Origin: Sympetrum striolatum
Lineage: Eukaryota > Arthropoda > Insecta > Odonata > Libellulidae
DNA: 64,000 bases
Assembly (NCBI GenBank): GCA_947579665.1
Contig: OX388345.1
Coordinates: 28,797,849-28,861,848, forward strand
Direction of reading: 5' to 3'
Both the position numbers and the translations under genes were made by a program. This document shows positions 46,615 through 57,288 of the stretch, one piece after another; the stretch's first letter is position 1; every line of letters begins with the position of its first letter. Under the pieces are notes generated by a model. The model did not search any database and was not told the origin of the DNA. It saw only the letters and a list, made by a program, of their open reading frames with translations.

Positions 46615-47009
46615 TATTTTCCTCAGTCTTCTTTATGACTGTGATAATACTAAAAGTACTGAGGCATAAATGAAGCTGAAATCACAAAAAACATTCCTTA
46701 CTGACTTCTATTAAAAGTAGTATTAATAGAACCATTATGCCGCACTTGTATGGAAATTTTCCATTTTTTTGGCTCTGTGAGGAAATCAACGACCAACGAT
46801 TTCAATTCTAATTTTTCATAGCGGATCTCATTTCCTCTCGAAACCTTTTCATAGCTAATGATTGGGAGGCATTTTGATCCAACCATCCATCGGACGGATG
46901 ACTTATTATATTTAATTAAAAATTCAATACACTGGAGGAACTCCTTCCTACTTCTCAGCCTCCAGCAACGTCCCTACAACGTCAGACCGAACAAGCTCGA
47001 GTGCATTTT
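46615..47009. other. No recognisable feature
   Basis: Short frames only. Confidence 0.35.
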
Positions 47010-47225
47010 GGTTCAATGATCAAGGGCATCATTCTTTAATAGGCGTAGCATGATGAAGTAATATAGTTCCACGTGAAGAATACTTTTATTTGCGATCGGT
47101 TTCAAAGCATCATAATGATGAACTATAATTGGCAGAAACCGATCGCAAATAAAAATATTTGCGTAGACCATTCACTTCTTTACATCGTCGTGCCTCTTAG
47201 CATGGATTTACAAAGTTTAAAGCTA
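47010..47225. mobile_element. Foldback unit, GCGATCGGTTTC type, copy 1
   Basis: Arms containing TTTTATTTGCGATCGGTTTC and its complement GAAACCGATCGCAAATAAAA flank a short ATAATGATGAACTATAATTG loop. The left side begins CAAGGGCATCATTC, as does the copy at 49.6 kb. An ATG (left arm, minus strand: M-L-R-L-L-K-N-D-A-L-D) or GTG lies about 45 nt past the GAAACC motif on each side. Target duplication not identified. Confidence 0.65.
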
Positions 47226-47275
47226 CTTCACTCGGATTTATAAATAGACGGTTAATTGATGAAACATAATTACTT

Positions 47276-47573
47276 GCCATATATATACTCGTATATAATC
47301 AGAGGTTTTCAGCACATTTTTATGCCTAAAAAGCCCCCCTCGGCTTATACTCGAATGAGAGTTTCACTTACCTTTAAGTGTAAGTGTAAAAAGTCTGCCG
47401 TAACCGGAAATCGTAATTTTATTGGTCTCTTTTTTTATTTTGAAATTTACCAGTATCTGCTGCATTTCCTACCCTAAGCTTGCACTTGAGTCAATTAGTT
47501 TTCCATTTTTGTATAAAATTAAGTGCCTCGGGTTATATTTGACTTGACTAATACTCTAGTATATACGATAATT
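47276..47573. mobile_element. MITE, 'TACCGTATATACTCGAG' family, copy 3
   Basis: Starts near CCATATATATACTCGTATAT and ends ACTCTAGTATATACGATA. The interior has CTCGGCTTATACTCGAATGA, AAAAAGTCTGCCGTAACCGG and a TGCTGCATTTCCTACCCTAA block found in copies 1, 2 and 5. Confidence 0.65.
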
Positions 47574-48609
47574 ATTCTACTCTTCATAATATTTCCCAAC
47601 CTTTCCCCAATGCGAATCAATAATCCTTGACCAGAAGATACAATTCTTTATCAAAGTTTCTTTTTCAATTTCTCTCGTTAATAAAGTCTAAATACTTTTT
47701 GGGAAAGAATAACGAGATGAAAAAGTCTTCCTTTGATTTCTCGGGGACCAAATGATCTATTGTCTCTCGAAGATTAGATTTTCCGAATAGAATTTGTCCT
47801 CATTTAAAATCCACGAGACATTTTGGATTATTGGGGGAGGGGGGTCCCGTGGGTAATCTATCGATGGATCTCCCTCAGCATCGATCGCTCCCAAATTCCC
47901 CCGAAAGAGGATTTTCTCTCCGAAGGGATGCTGCCGCTGGACCGGCTCCGCGATCGCTTCATATTGAGTTCCATTTTTAATGACCTACGCTTCGTTCTTT
48001 GTACTCCCTTCCCGTATCCATTTGTTTCGGCTTTGTAAAGCGGCCGCAACGTCTCCAGTACTCCAGTCTCTAATTTGAGAAGAAAGTTAGATCGTGAAAT
48101 ATTTACAAAATCATTAGCAGTTGCCTCCATTCTTTCCTTGTGATCATCGACCGTTGGCGCTCTGGTGTCTCCTCCTATTGTCGGCCCATAAGCATTTGCT
48201 TAGGAAGAGTGATAAAATTCCTCGGGTGTCATCTAAGTCGTGGGTGTGAGACCCTTTTCTTATCGGAAGGGCGCATGCATCATTAGGCCGAATAAGAATC
48301 CATTAAGCTACGTGATAAAACTAGAGGTCTCACTTGAGCGAGCAATTGAGCATTGAGACCTCTTTCTAACGTTTTCGTGTCTAACATTCTTCCTCACTTA
48401 ATGTCGATAAGTTGGGGCATATGACAGAGTGGATTTTTTTCCCACTTGTGAAGTATTTCGCTTATAATGTTTTCCGAATCTAAACACTCTGTTTTAGAAT
48501 TCCTATCAAGGATTATTATTTTTAATTCATGCTGATATACGACTTGAACTACTGGCAGTCATGACCGCCTTTACTTCAGTTATTTAATTACTATTACATT
48601 ACATCCATG
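47574..48609. other. No recognisable feature; GC-richer patch 47820-48300
   Basis: Overlapping frames on both strands (plus 47823-48038, minus 47858-48130) suggest a stop-poor composition rather than a gene. Confidence 0.35.
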
Positions 48610-48690
48610 TACACTCCTGGCCAAAATTAACGCAGCACCTCCCTAGCGATCCTTACGGCCGGTGCTGCGTTAATTTTGACCAGGACTGTA
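48610..48690. mobile_element. Minimal 81-bp mariner-like hairpin element
   Basis: TA duplications (48610-48611, 48689-48690) enclose 29-bp inverted ends with two mismatches. The left reads CACTCCTGGCCAAAATTAAC, the right inward CAGTCCTGGTCAAAATTAAC, both continuing GCAGCACC. The loop is only about 21 nt. CAGTnCTGGTCAAAATT is typical of Tc1/mariner termini; the element is almost nothing but its ends. Confidence 0.8.
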
Positions 48691-49034
48691 CCTTATATAT
48701 TTACTCGACATTTTTACCGAACACACTTTCGCAATGGACAGCTAATCAAAATATAAAGAGGGGAAATAGGAGAGGGTACACAAGCACTAAACCACCTCCA
48801 ATGTGTTTACTCATACTATTTTAACCATATATTTTAGGACTAATTCTAGATCAACAGGACGAAAATGTTTTACAAAAGTAGGAAGGTTAATTTGTTAAAA
48901 CAAGAAAAATTAAATAGAATATATTTTTACACATGAAATTTGATGTTTCATATTTTAGTGATCCCTTCGTCATTTAATATATGTATTATAATTCCTGGTA
49001 GCATTTATGGTTTGCAATCAAATGTAGCTCCGAC

Positions 49035-49159
49035 AAAATATATCTTCCTTGCCCTGTCAGACTTTTTTCAAGTCCGTTTTTCCTTGGGAATTTTCCTGGG
49101 TGCACGCCCTTATGTGCAAAGTCATCTAAACCCTTTCCTTATTTAAAATATATCTTCCT
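49035..49159 (+). mobile_element. Inverted-tRNA SINE, copy D (5'-truncated)
   Basis: A perfect 15-bp duplication AAAATATATCTTCCT (49035-49049, 49145-49159) encloses only the last 95 bp of the family: TGCCCTGTCAGACTTTTTTC onward to AACCCTTTCC-TTATTT. Truncation at the 5' side with an intact 3' end shows that the CCTTTCC end is the RNA 3' end used for priming. Confidence 0.88.
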
Positions 49160-49634
49160 GAGAAATTCTTGGTTTAAAGAAAAATGTTCTATCTCTTGAC
49201 AGCGCTGCATCATATCATGGAATGAGTTATTCGGTTTGAAATGGTAAAGCATTTTTTGCGTTTTTAACTCGAGTCTAGATATTTAAATAATAATTATCGT
49301 TCCATAATCCCTTGATGGTAATCAATATCCCATCTGGACGTATCTGGATATCCCCGGTCGTTGTTTCAAAAAGAAAGATTCCGGGAAAGCACGTCCGTAG
49401 TGTAGTACTACTTTATGTCAGTGAAGTCCATGATATTGCCTCTTTGCCATTACCTACTTAAAATATAATTATTTGATTTCACTTACATTAAATTTGCCAT
49501 CAGCACCACTGAGCGAGTAACAATGAATACATTTCTTCCTCATTTTCCTTTTATCTACATCCATACTCCATTTTCCCATGGTCCTGTAAAAACCGGTAAA
49601 GCGAGATTTCTTTGTATCAAATAATGCATTTCGG
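49160..49634. other. No recognisable feature
   Basis: Short frames only. Confidence 0.35.
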
Positions 49635-49834
49635 TCCTAGGATCAAGGGCATCATTCATAAATAGAGGGAGCATGATGAGGTAACAAAGATACCTGCAGG
49701 AGGAAATATTTTTATTTGCGACCGGTTTCAAGCCAATATAATGATACACTAATTATAGTTTGAAACCGATTGCTGATAAAAATATTTCTTTACGTGGAAA
49801 ATGAGCTTCTTTATTACATCATGCTTCCTAGGAT
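49635..49834. mobile_element. Foldback unit, GCGACCGGTTTC type, copy 2
   Basis: TCCTAGGAT occurs at 49635-49643 and 49826-49834, a likely 9-bp target duplication. The inverted arms contain AAATATTTTTATTTGCGACC / GGTTTC and GAAACCGATT / ATAAAAATATTT. The left start CAAGGGCATCATTC equals copy 1 at 47.0 kb, so both copies have the same 5' boundary. The 3' side ends at ...TTACATCATGCT, with an ATG as its last codon. Confidence 0.7.
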
Positions 49835-49885
49835 AGAATCACGCAAAGTCAAGGCTTCTCAATTGGATTTTAAAATAGACAGGTA

Positions 49886-49965
49886 AGGTATATACTCGCG
49901 TATAAACCGAGTTTTTCAGCAAGTATTTTATGCTGCAAAAGCCCTTTCAGCTAGTTAGATTGCTT
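49886..49965. mobile_element. MITE, 'TACCGTATATACTCGAG' family, copy 4 (end only)
   Basis: GGTATATACTCGCGTATAAA followed by CCGAGTTTTTCAGCA and TTTTATGCTG matches one terminus of the family. The rest is missing. Confidence 0.55.
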
Positions 49966-50540
49966 TGAATCAAATAATGCATCATCAGAGCTATTCTTCG
50001 AGGTCTGAATTTAATAGCTTTTTAAAAATAAAGCCGTAATTTTCCTTTTCACTTACGCAATAAAAAGGCAATGAAACAAAGCAATTAATTAACAGTTACA
50101 AAATAGCGAAGAAAGGCCGCATTGAACTGTGAGAAGGCAGGCCCATGGTCTCGAAGTGATCTATGGGGCACACGGCGAGTCCCCAATATTACGTAATGTA
50201 TTACCATCCCCATTGTCCTGCAGAGGGCGCTAGGAAATTTTTTGTCTCTTTCATATGAAGGTTCGTTTCGATCCATTCTTTACGCCACTGCGACCACTCG
50301 AATTTTATCTTCTCCTGGATTGTAGAGGGGCATGAAGAATTCTCACCAAAGATGCTTTGCAAGCACAGGGGCGCTCCAGAGCAGGGGTGCCAGATTTCGG
50401 AAATATTTCCGCGGGAGGTTCTGACAGTTCGTCAATGACATGAACATTCCTGCGAGGGACATGGAAATGGTGAAAAATCAGGACAGTTTCCGGTTGATAA
50501 TACTGACAATAAAATGTATATTATGAGGAAAAAAATTTGG
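49966..50540. other. No recognisable feature
   Basis: Short frames only. Confidence 0.35.
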
Positions 50541-50870
50541 AATACGGTTGTTAATAAGTTAGAGGTTTAAAATCTTCAATAGCCGTCTTTGTCGGCGTTC
50601 CTCACCTCATTCACCGGTATTCGAAGAAAACAGGAAGGACCGGATTACCAATTTTCTAAGCAACACCCAATGTACATTTTAATAGTGATGCTATCACCAT
50701 CATGGCATGCGCACTTTTATACCCCAACGCTATTTAAATGTACATTGGGAGTTTCTTTAAAGTCGGTAATCCGGAGCTTCTTGTTGTCTCCGAATACCGG
50801 TGAATGAGGTGGGGAACGTCGACAAAGACGGCTATTAGAGATTTTTAACCTATTAAGAGTCTTTCGTTAG
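50541..50870. mobile_element. Long foldback element, 'GACAAAGACGGCTATT' family, full copy
   Basis: The arms run inward from about 50545 and 50870. Left: TTAGAGGTTTAAAATCTTCA, ATAGCCGTCTTTGTCGGCG, ATTCACCGGTATTCG. Right: the complements CGAATACCGGTGAATGAGG, GACAAAGACGGCTATT, AGAGATTTTTAACCT. Total palindrome about 330 bp. The centre contains AATGTACATTTTAATAGTG and its partner, shared with 51760-51910. The 72-codon frame inside is a by-product. Confidence 0.75.
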
Positions 50871-50949
50871 GGCGAGATCGATTTCTTTCTCTTCTTACAT
50901 CAAATTCCTCGTCATTTAATTTTTTAAAAAGAGGTAGCTTGAATAGAAG

Positions 50950-51266
50950 TACAGTAAAACTCCAATTATCCAAACCATCCGAATTTCGACTATCCGAATC
51001 GCTTTAGGACACCATCTCATATAGCTGTTTTAAATTCGCTGACGTGTTAAGCATAACGGTAGAAACCGAATAGACATGCGAAAGTGTTACCATTTTTTAA
51101 ATTTATTAATACATAGCTCTCTTTTAATGCTATATATAGTTTTTTCTCCCGTTTTAAATTTACATACAGAAGTTAATTAATTATCCGAATTTTCGATTAT
51201 CCGAATTTTTTAGTATCCGAATGGGGTCCGGTCTCAATTGATTCGGATGATTGAAATTCTACTGTA
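50950..51266. mobile_element. pogo/Tigger-type MITE
   Basis: TA-flanked, 317 bp. The ends read inward TACAGTAAAACTCCAATTAT and TACAGTAGAATTTCAATCAT. Multiple TATCCGAAT motifs lie near both ends (ATTATCCGAATTTTCG). CAGTnnAAnCTCnnTTATCCGA termini are typical of the pogo/Tigger group. No transposase. Confidence 0.78.
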
Positions 51267-51759
51267 CACAGTAAGTAATTCAGAAATTATGAATTTAAAA
51301 ATTATAACTAATATTGGTAATGACACTTCTTTGAAATAACTGGCAGGTTTTTACGAAGTCAAACGAAACGTGAGCTTATAACAGTATCTTAATTCATCTC
51401 ATACTTTAAAACTTCGCAGTTTTTAGAATTCTATTGAGAGCGTCTCTTCACTTAAAGGTTATATTCCCCGTCGTTTGCTCGTTCCGTTGCCATTGGTAAT
51501 TCCAAAAAGGAGCGATTTCCGCATGCGAATCTTCGGGGGTGACAGCACTAAAGCGACCGCGCGATCCTCACACTGCGATCGATCGTTCTCTATTGAAACA
51601 ACGTCTCACCTCCCTTCCTCAAGACACTCCACTCGCACCAGTGTTTGGAATAATTACACATAGAATCTTAAGCGGGCTTGTCGAGAGTAACACCAAACAA
51701 TCCTCGACATTGCCAGACGGGGTAAATGAAAAATCATGCGGGACGCGGGATTGTCCAAC
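51267..51759. other. No recognisable feature; GC-richer patch
   Basis: 51440-51760 has two overlapping plus-strand frames (62 and 89 codons) in different phases and no recognisable content. Confidence 0.35.
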
Positions 51760-52125
51760 ACGAATTACCGACCTTTTAAGACACTCCCAATGTACATTTC
51801 GATGGTGATACTACCATCATAAGGGATATAAGTTCACTTATACCCCTGATGATGGTAGCATCGCTATTGGAATATACATTGGAAGTTTCTTTAAAGATCG
51901 CTAATCGTTATGTAGCCGCTAAGAAGTAGTTGTTCATGTAGTCGCGTTGCAAAATTATGAAAAGTACATAAAATCGCATATTTAGCTTTGGTTATCGAAA
52001 GAAACGTCTATTGAATGTCAAATCCAATTCAATTAGTTCATTAAATGTAAAGTATGACACGCTGACAAAGACGGCTATTCGAAATGTTAATCCTCTGAAT
52101 TGTCTTTCATTAGGGCGTGGTTGAT
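51760..52125. mobile_element. Foldback element, 'GACAAAGACGGCTATT' family, partial copy
   Basis: The central foldback 51765-51905 (CCCAATGTACATTTCGATGG with CTATTGGAATATACATTGGA) matches the centre of the 50.5-kb element. A right arm at 52065-52125 has GACAAAGACGGCTATTCGAA and TCTTTCATTAGGGCG. The left outer arm was not found, and the centre-to-arm spacing is longer than in the full copy. Confidence 0.6.
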
Positions 52126-52559
52126 ACTAATACATCTCTTCTAACCTCTTCGTCATTTCAATTTAAAGGAAGGGCATTTAAAGACGTCCATGTGGGACAA
52201 TCAAGGGCGTCTAGCATCCATTATCCTTGGGATGAGAGTCATTCTATAATGAGAATAAATAGGCAAATATTTTACTGCTAATTTAAGGTTGGGTTTCACG
52301 ATCGGTTAAGCCGAAAGAAAGAGTAAAATCGGAGTTAATGGAAAACGATTCCGTCGGAGCGTGGGGAGTGTTTATTTGCAAGCGCTCAAACGCTGCTTCT
52401 TTGTTTTGGGTCTTGGATTTCATCCGGCTCTTGAGGCAAAGGTAAAACCAGTGAGCGTCCAAAAGGGCGCTTCCCGACTGGGCAGAGAATTCGATAAACC
52501 AGCCCATACTTCTACTGAAGGACACCGGCGCCCTCTTCTCCCTTAAGTGGAACTGTCTT
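52126..52559. other. No confident feature
   Basis: Contains a 112-codon minus-strand frame (52283-52621) immediately downstream of the LINE remnant below. It could include LINE 3' sequence but has no diagnostic motif. Confidence 0.3.
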
Positions 52560-53100
52560 CCGACAGCTCTCAATTGGATATCCTCCATCGGTCCAGAGCA
52601 CCTTCTCCCTTTTGTCCGCAACTCCCTCCATTTTTATGCCATCGAGAATTTCAATCCTTTCTCCTTCGATACTTCCCTCCATGATTCTTCTTAGCAATTT
52701 AGGCATAATTTACGCCCAAACGTCTTCCTCCAGCTGATTTTCCGAGCGGTTTTCTTTCCTCGCAGAGCTTCCTCATTTCGCAGTCCACTTCACTTTAAAC
52801 GTCCTCCTCGGCGAGGATATTCCGAAAGTTTTCAAGTGCTTCCCGACTTTTCTTTTTAACTGTCCATGTTTCACCGCTTAAAGATACCGCACTTCAAACA
52901 AAATATTCGGCGGATATCTTTCTCAGTTGGGAACTCATCTTGTTGTCGAAAGTCCTTTCGAATTTTCGAAAGCTTTCTTAACCGCAGATATCCTATTCTT
53001 TTTCTCGTCGGAACAACTTCCGTCTTCAACTTGCTAAGCTTCCAAAATACACCTGGCGGCCGATTAACGAACAGTTCTCAATGTGAATAAATTGATCAAA
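52560..53100 (-). mobile_element. LINE reverse-transcriptase remnant, frameshifted
   Basis: Minus-strand order: AFRKFERTFDNKMSSQLRK, then SGETWTVKKKSREALENF (usual form YGSETWTLxKxxxxxLExFE), then LLRRIMEGSIEG-ERIE-LDGIK. These are three successive C-terminal blocks of LINE ORFs in the right order but in different frames, with stops. The 64-codon frame at 52512-52706 is part of it. Confidence 0.75.
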
Positions 53101-53343
53101 GAATGCTTTTGCGGGTTATATTTACGTTCAGACTATAACGCATACTAAAGGAATAAAAGGACTTTTAATTTTCACGGAAATAACTATGGCGTGACTGCAT
53201 CATCATATGTAGACAATGATTTCTACGCGTAGATCTAACTATGGAGTGTTAAATTTATCTCCACATCTGAGTATGATCAATAAAAATAAAGTTTTTGTGC
53301 ATGGAGAGGGAGACCAATCAAAAGTTTGGATATGAAAACGAAT

Positions 53344-54100
53344 TACCGTACATTTCCGCAGATAAGACGATAGTTGATTATAGAAAAATTTCCAAAAATC
53401 CGGGGTCGTCTTATGGGACACACAAAAAAATTAGATTGTAATTTTCCCGAGGAAAAATGGACTTGAAAAAAGTCTGGCGGGGCCGGGAATCGAACCCGGG
53501 ATCTCCTTCTATCCGGGAGACTGCCTTAACCTTAAAGAGGAAGATCCCGGGTTCGATTTCCGGCCCCGACAGACTTTTTTCAAGTTCGTTTTTCCTTGGG
53601 ATTTTTCCTAGGTGCACGCCCTTATGTGCAAAGTACCTTTAAACTTTTCCTTTAGATTGGAATTTATTTTAACTAAATCCATTATAAAATAAAATCAATC
53701 ACTCATTAATTTATTTAAAACTATTTAGTTGTGTAACAGTAGTAAAACAGTATTTAAACAAAATAAATATAAAATGTTGCGTTTATTGAGCTACTGACAG
53801 TCAAGGTCATCACCCGAATGTCCGAATCAGGACGAATGTTTGTAGCAATCGCAAGGCAGTGCTACCAGATGCAAGAAAATAAGAATTGTTCATGTGAAAA
53901 CTTATGAATAGTACATAATTTCGAATGCACTGTACAGTATTACTATCTAGATGATGAACGCTGATCTAAACGAAATGCATCGGCCGTAAATAGTTTGGGG
54001 TCGGGTTTTAGGAAAGATGTATGCTAAAACTATAATACTTCGACGAAAATTAGTACCTCGTCTTATCTAAAGGTCGTCTTATCTGCAGAAATATACGGTA
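53344..54100. mobile_element. MITE, TA-flanked, GCAGATAAGACGA ends, carrying a SINE
   Basis: The ends read inward TACCGTACATTTCCGCAGAT and TACCGTATATTTCTGCAGAT, both continuing AAGACGA, two mismatches in 27 bp. TA at each end. Without the SINE (53445-53665) the element is about 540 bp. It shares the first bases TACCGTA with the other MITE families here, but the interior differs. Confidence 0.8.
53431..53665 (+). mobile_element. Inverted-tRNA SINE, copy E, nested in the MITE
   Basis: TTAGATTGTAATTT (53431-53444) and TTAGATTGGAATTT (53652-53665) are 14-bp duplications with one mismatch. The element (53445-53651) has an antisense B box (GAATCGAACCCGGGATC), a shortened junction at CTTAACCTTAAAGAGG, the sense CCCGGGTTCGAT, the CAAGTTCGTTTTTCCTTGG body and the CTTTTCC end. 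Two open frames across it are by-products of its palindromic structure. Confidence 0.86.
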
Positions 54101-54413
54101 CCTATTTAGTCTGAAAGGCTCATTATCTCTCTTGGGATTCGGATAAAAATTATTATCTCTCAAATCTTCGTTTCCACGCGTAATATATAGCTTATCTCAC
54201 AATATCGATATTGACCCCAATGGACTGAATGTCTTTGTCAGAGATTGACTGGAGCTTTGAGGGGTTTTGGAGGTCGACGGAAAAATAATTTCAATTCAAA
54301 TTTACTCCTACGATATTTGGGAAAGAAAGAAAGCAGAATATTACACGTTGCAAAGCAGAGTTTTAAGGGAGAGTAATTTCTCCATAATGAGTCTCAGTTA
54401 TTTATTCTCCGGT

Positions 54414-54675
54414 TGAAAAAGTCTGCCGTAGCTGGAGATTGGCTTATATATTCCTCAAATTCTCAATTATCCAATTATATATCAATTTTCTTCGCAAATG
54501 CGTGTCGCCCGTAATTACCGTAATTATATTTTTATCTATTTTTATTTTGAAATTTACCAAAAGATGCTGCGTTTAATTTCATAGGCTCATACTCAATTAG
54601 TTTTTCCAGTTCATTGTGATGAAATAAGATGCTTTGGCTCATATTCGGGTGGAATCATCCTCGAGTATATATGGT
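54414..54675. mobile_element. MITE, 'TACCGTATATACTCGAG' family, copy 5 (truncated)
   Basis: AAAAAGTCTGCCGTAGCTGG, TGCGTGTCGCCCGTAATTAC and the terminal CTCGAGTATATATGGTA match copies 1-3. The other terminus is absent. Confidence 0.65.
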
Positions 54676-56742
54676 AAGCTCATATATTTATTAAGTGCGA
54701 TACTCATTCCACAAAGTTGATCCTGAACATATTCGATTTGCTATAAATGCATGTTCGACTAAGGAACAATCCACCGAATAAACACGAGGAGAGGTGACGC
54801 TGATTTTATTTTTCGAGGAAGATGAAAGGGGACGTTATCTGTTATTAAAGATCTATTGAAAACGATGGAGGAGGTGAGAACAATGGAGTTGGAATGACAT
54901 CCAAACCAGATTGAAGTCGGGAGGTTATGGGACCTCAACATCAACTGCTCGATTAATCACTCCTGGAGAATGCAGAGGAGAGAAAAGAAATTGACATTTG
55001 ACGACATTTATGCCCCAACGAACGGAAAATATGAGGTATCGATGAAAATGCAAGACCACGTATTAGGAAATCCAATTTCGAGCATCGAGAATTCGGGCAC
55101 TTGACATTCAGCATCATATTCCTATTACCCGTGGTATTGGATGGAGTATTGAGTAATGAAATTTGAGTTGCATATCCTCTATTGAAAAATTAATTCACAT
55201 AGTAGATGGCGAAGATAATCTTGGGTGATGACAAGTATACTTCTCAATAGGCTTTCTTCCTTAAACTCTAAGATCCTCGTCTCTCTGAAAAATTTTCGTG
55301 TGGTCTGCGATTCGTTGACTGTTCAACTTAATTGATTAAAGTCATTAATTTTTGGAACTAGAGGAATTAAATTTTTCCTTCATCAGAGACATATTTATTA
55401 GGGTAGTGTTGCAATCAGAAATCTCTATGTTCTCCAGGAAAAATCATAAATCTGTAGAAATACAATCGACATAGATCTTCCTAAATTGTTCAAATAAATA
55501 TTTTATTAGTATGTATCAAAATAATTTGTCTCAAACGAAGTTCATGTAAAAAACCTTGTCGGATTGTCAGCGTAGTGAGTTAATATTCCCTTGCCTACAA
55601 AACGCAATGATTTTCTATAGATTCACCGAAAATAAGTTAATTATTTTCATTGAGTTCGGACCTAATTACTAAGACAGAATATAGTGAAACTCAAATACAT
55701 TACATGCTCTTCCATTTGAAAAAATAGAATTACATATATATTAAAATAATCGAAGTCAAAATAAAATATTTTACGCTTTTTCTCTTCATAAGACTCACAT
55801 AATTATGAAATAAGGTGTCGAAGTTTATAAATTATTATAAAATAAATATACGAATTTATATTATTATATATTGGTTCTAAAATTACGTGTTGAACTTAAG
55901 TACCGTGTCCTTAAGAAGTAATAAGCACTTAACTACGTAAGTAGCTAAAACCTCAATTCTTATGGATTCTCTTATAATTGTTATTGCGGGCTCGTCAAAA
56001 AATAAATTATTATTTTTATTTAATTTCTCATCTCAAGAACGACATAATCGAATTGCCATAAATGCATGTAGAAAATAAAATAAACAATTGAAAGTTATTC
56101 AATTACCTTACTGCAAATGGAATTATCTAAGTCTTCCCGAGTAAGCTCTATAGCAAGAATTCTGAAGAGATTTTGTGACAGCCAACGCCCATCTCTGACA
56201 CCTCTTCTGTCCCAACATCTCCCAACACCACCTTCCATTTCGGTGGTTCTTTCATGAAGTGTTTTTTTTTCAATCACTGTATTTTATTGAACAGTTCGTC
56301 ACTATATCATCGTAATGATTCCTAATACTATGAACCATTTTATACCGAAAGCCTCAAGGAAGAAATATAGCTTATTAGAAAGATAAATTAGTGACGGATT
56401 TTGCTCTTACCTCCATCTGTATGCTATAAGTAGAAAACACTCCTCGTGATGCCAGCACAGTGACCGTATGAATAATATATTCGGTTGCATTTAATAAGGA
56501 GATACTACAATAAATTCGGCGCAATTCATACCTTAGTTTCAGCTCTGTCATAAACTGAACTGAGTCGTAAATTAGATATGAGAGGGAGAAAATTGAATGA
56601 AAAGTCATTTTCCCACCATCCGAGCCAAAAAACGAGGTTTCCAAAAATTCTATTCATGAATATATGATAGAAGGGGTATAAATTAGGAAAAATTGGCCTT
56701 TCATGTTTGAATGGCAGCGGGTAATGACAGTTTCAAAAATGT
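54676..56742. other. No recognisable feature
   Basis: AT-rich; open frames at 54759-54944 and 56095-56644 (minus) are short and unrecognised. Confidence 0.35.
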
Positions 56743-57288
56743 TCATGGATGAAATAAATTTCCCGAAGATGCCCTCTTGCTCGGTTGACCAGACTCGCCC
56801 ACAATTTTTTGCTTCGGCCCTTCATTATCGGTCCACCTAACCTTTTCTCTAGCACCACTTAATCCCTCTGACGTCTCCATTTGGCGAGATGCAACGAACC
56901 CAATCGATTTCGTCCATCTCCACCGCAATTCCACGCTTTTTCGTCCTTATTTTCAATGGTTTCCCCATCACAGAAATCTCTACTCCGGATTTTCCGCACA
57001 ACGACTCCGAAATTTCGATGGAAATGTAACTGTGCCGAGCCAATAGTTTGGACCTTTTTTCGGCGCAGCTACAGAGATTCGCTGTTCAACTTTTTATTAT
57101 TTACGCACCGCCCGAATGGGATGCACGTGAATATTTCATTTCCTTATCATTTGCTCTTTTCTTGTTCAATCCTGCTTGCCGTGTCTCCCCATTCCTTTTT
57201 GGAGCCACTTCAATTTTTTCTTTGCCATGCCTTTCGAAATTCTTCCACAGCCCAACGTTTAGTTGATCTTTCCCTCCAATGTATTTGA
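56743..57288 (-). mobile_element. Possible LINE remnant (tentative)
   Basis: The minus strand has KYIGGKD near its start and a K/R/E-rich translation with REKVRWTD-like words further on, in changing frames. The 135-codon plus-strand frame 56881-57288 looks like an antisense shadow, as at 18.7 kb. The blocks are too decayed to be sure. Confidence 0.3.
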
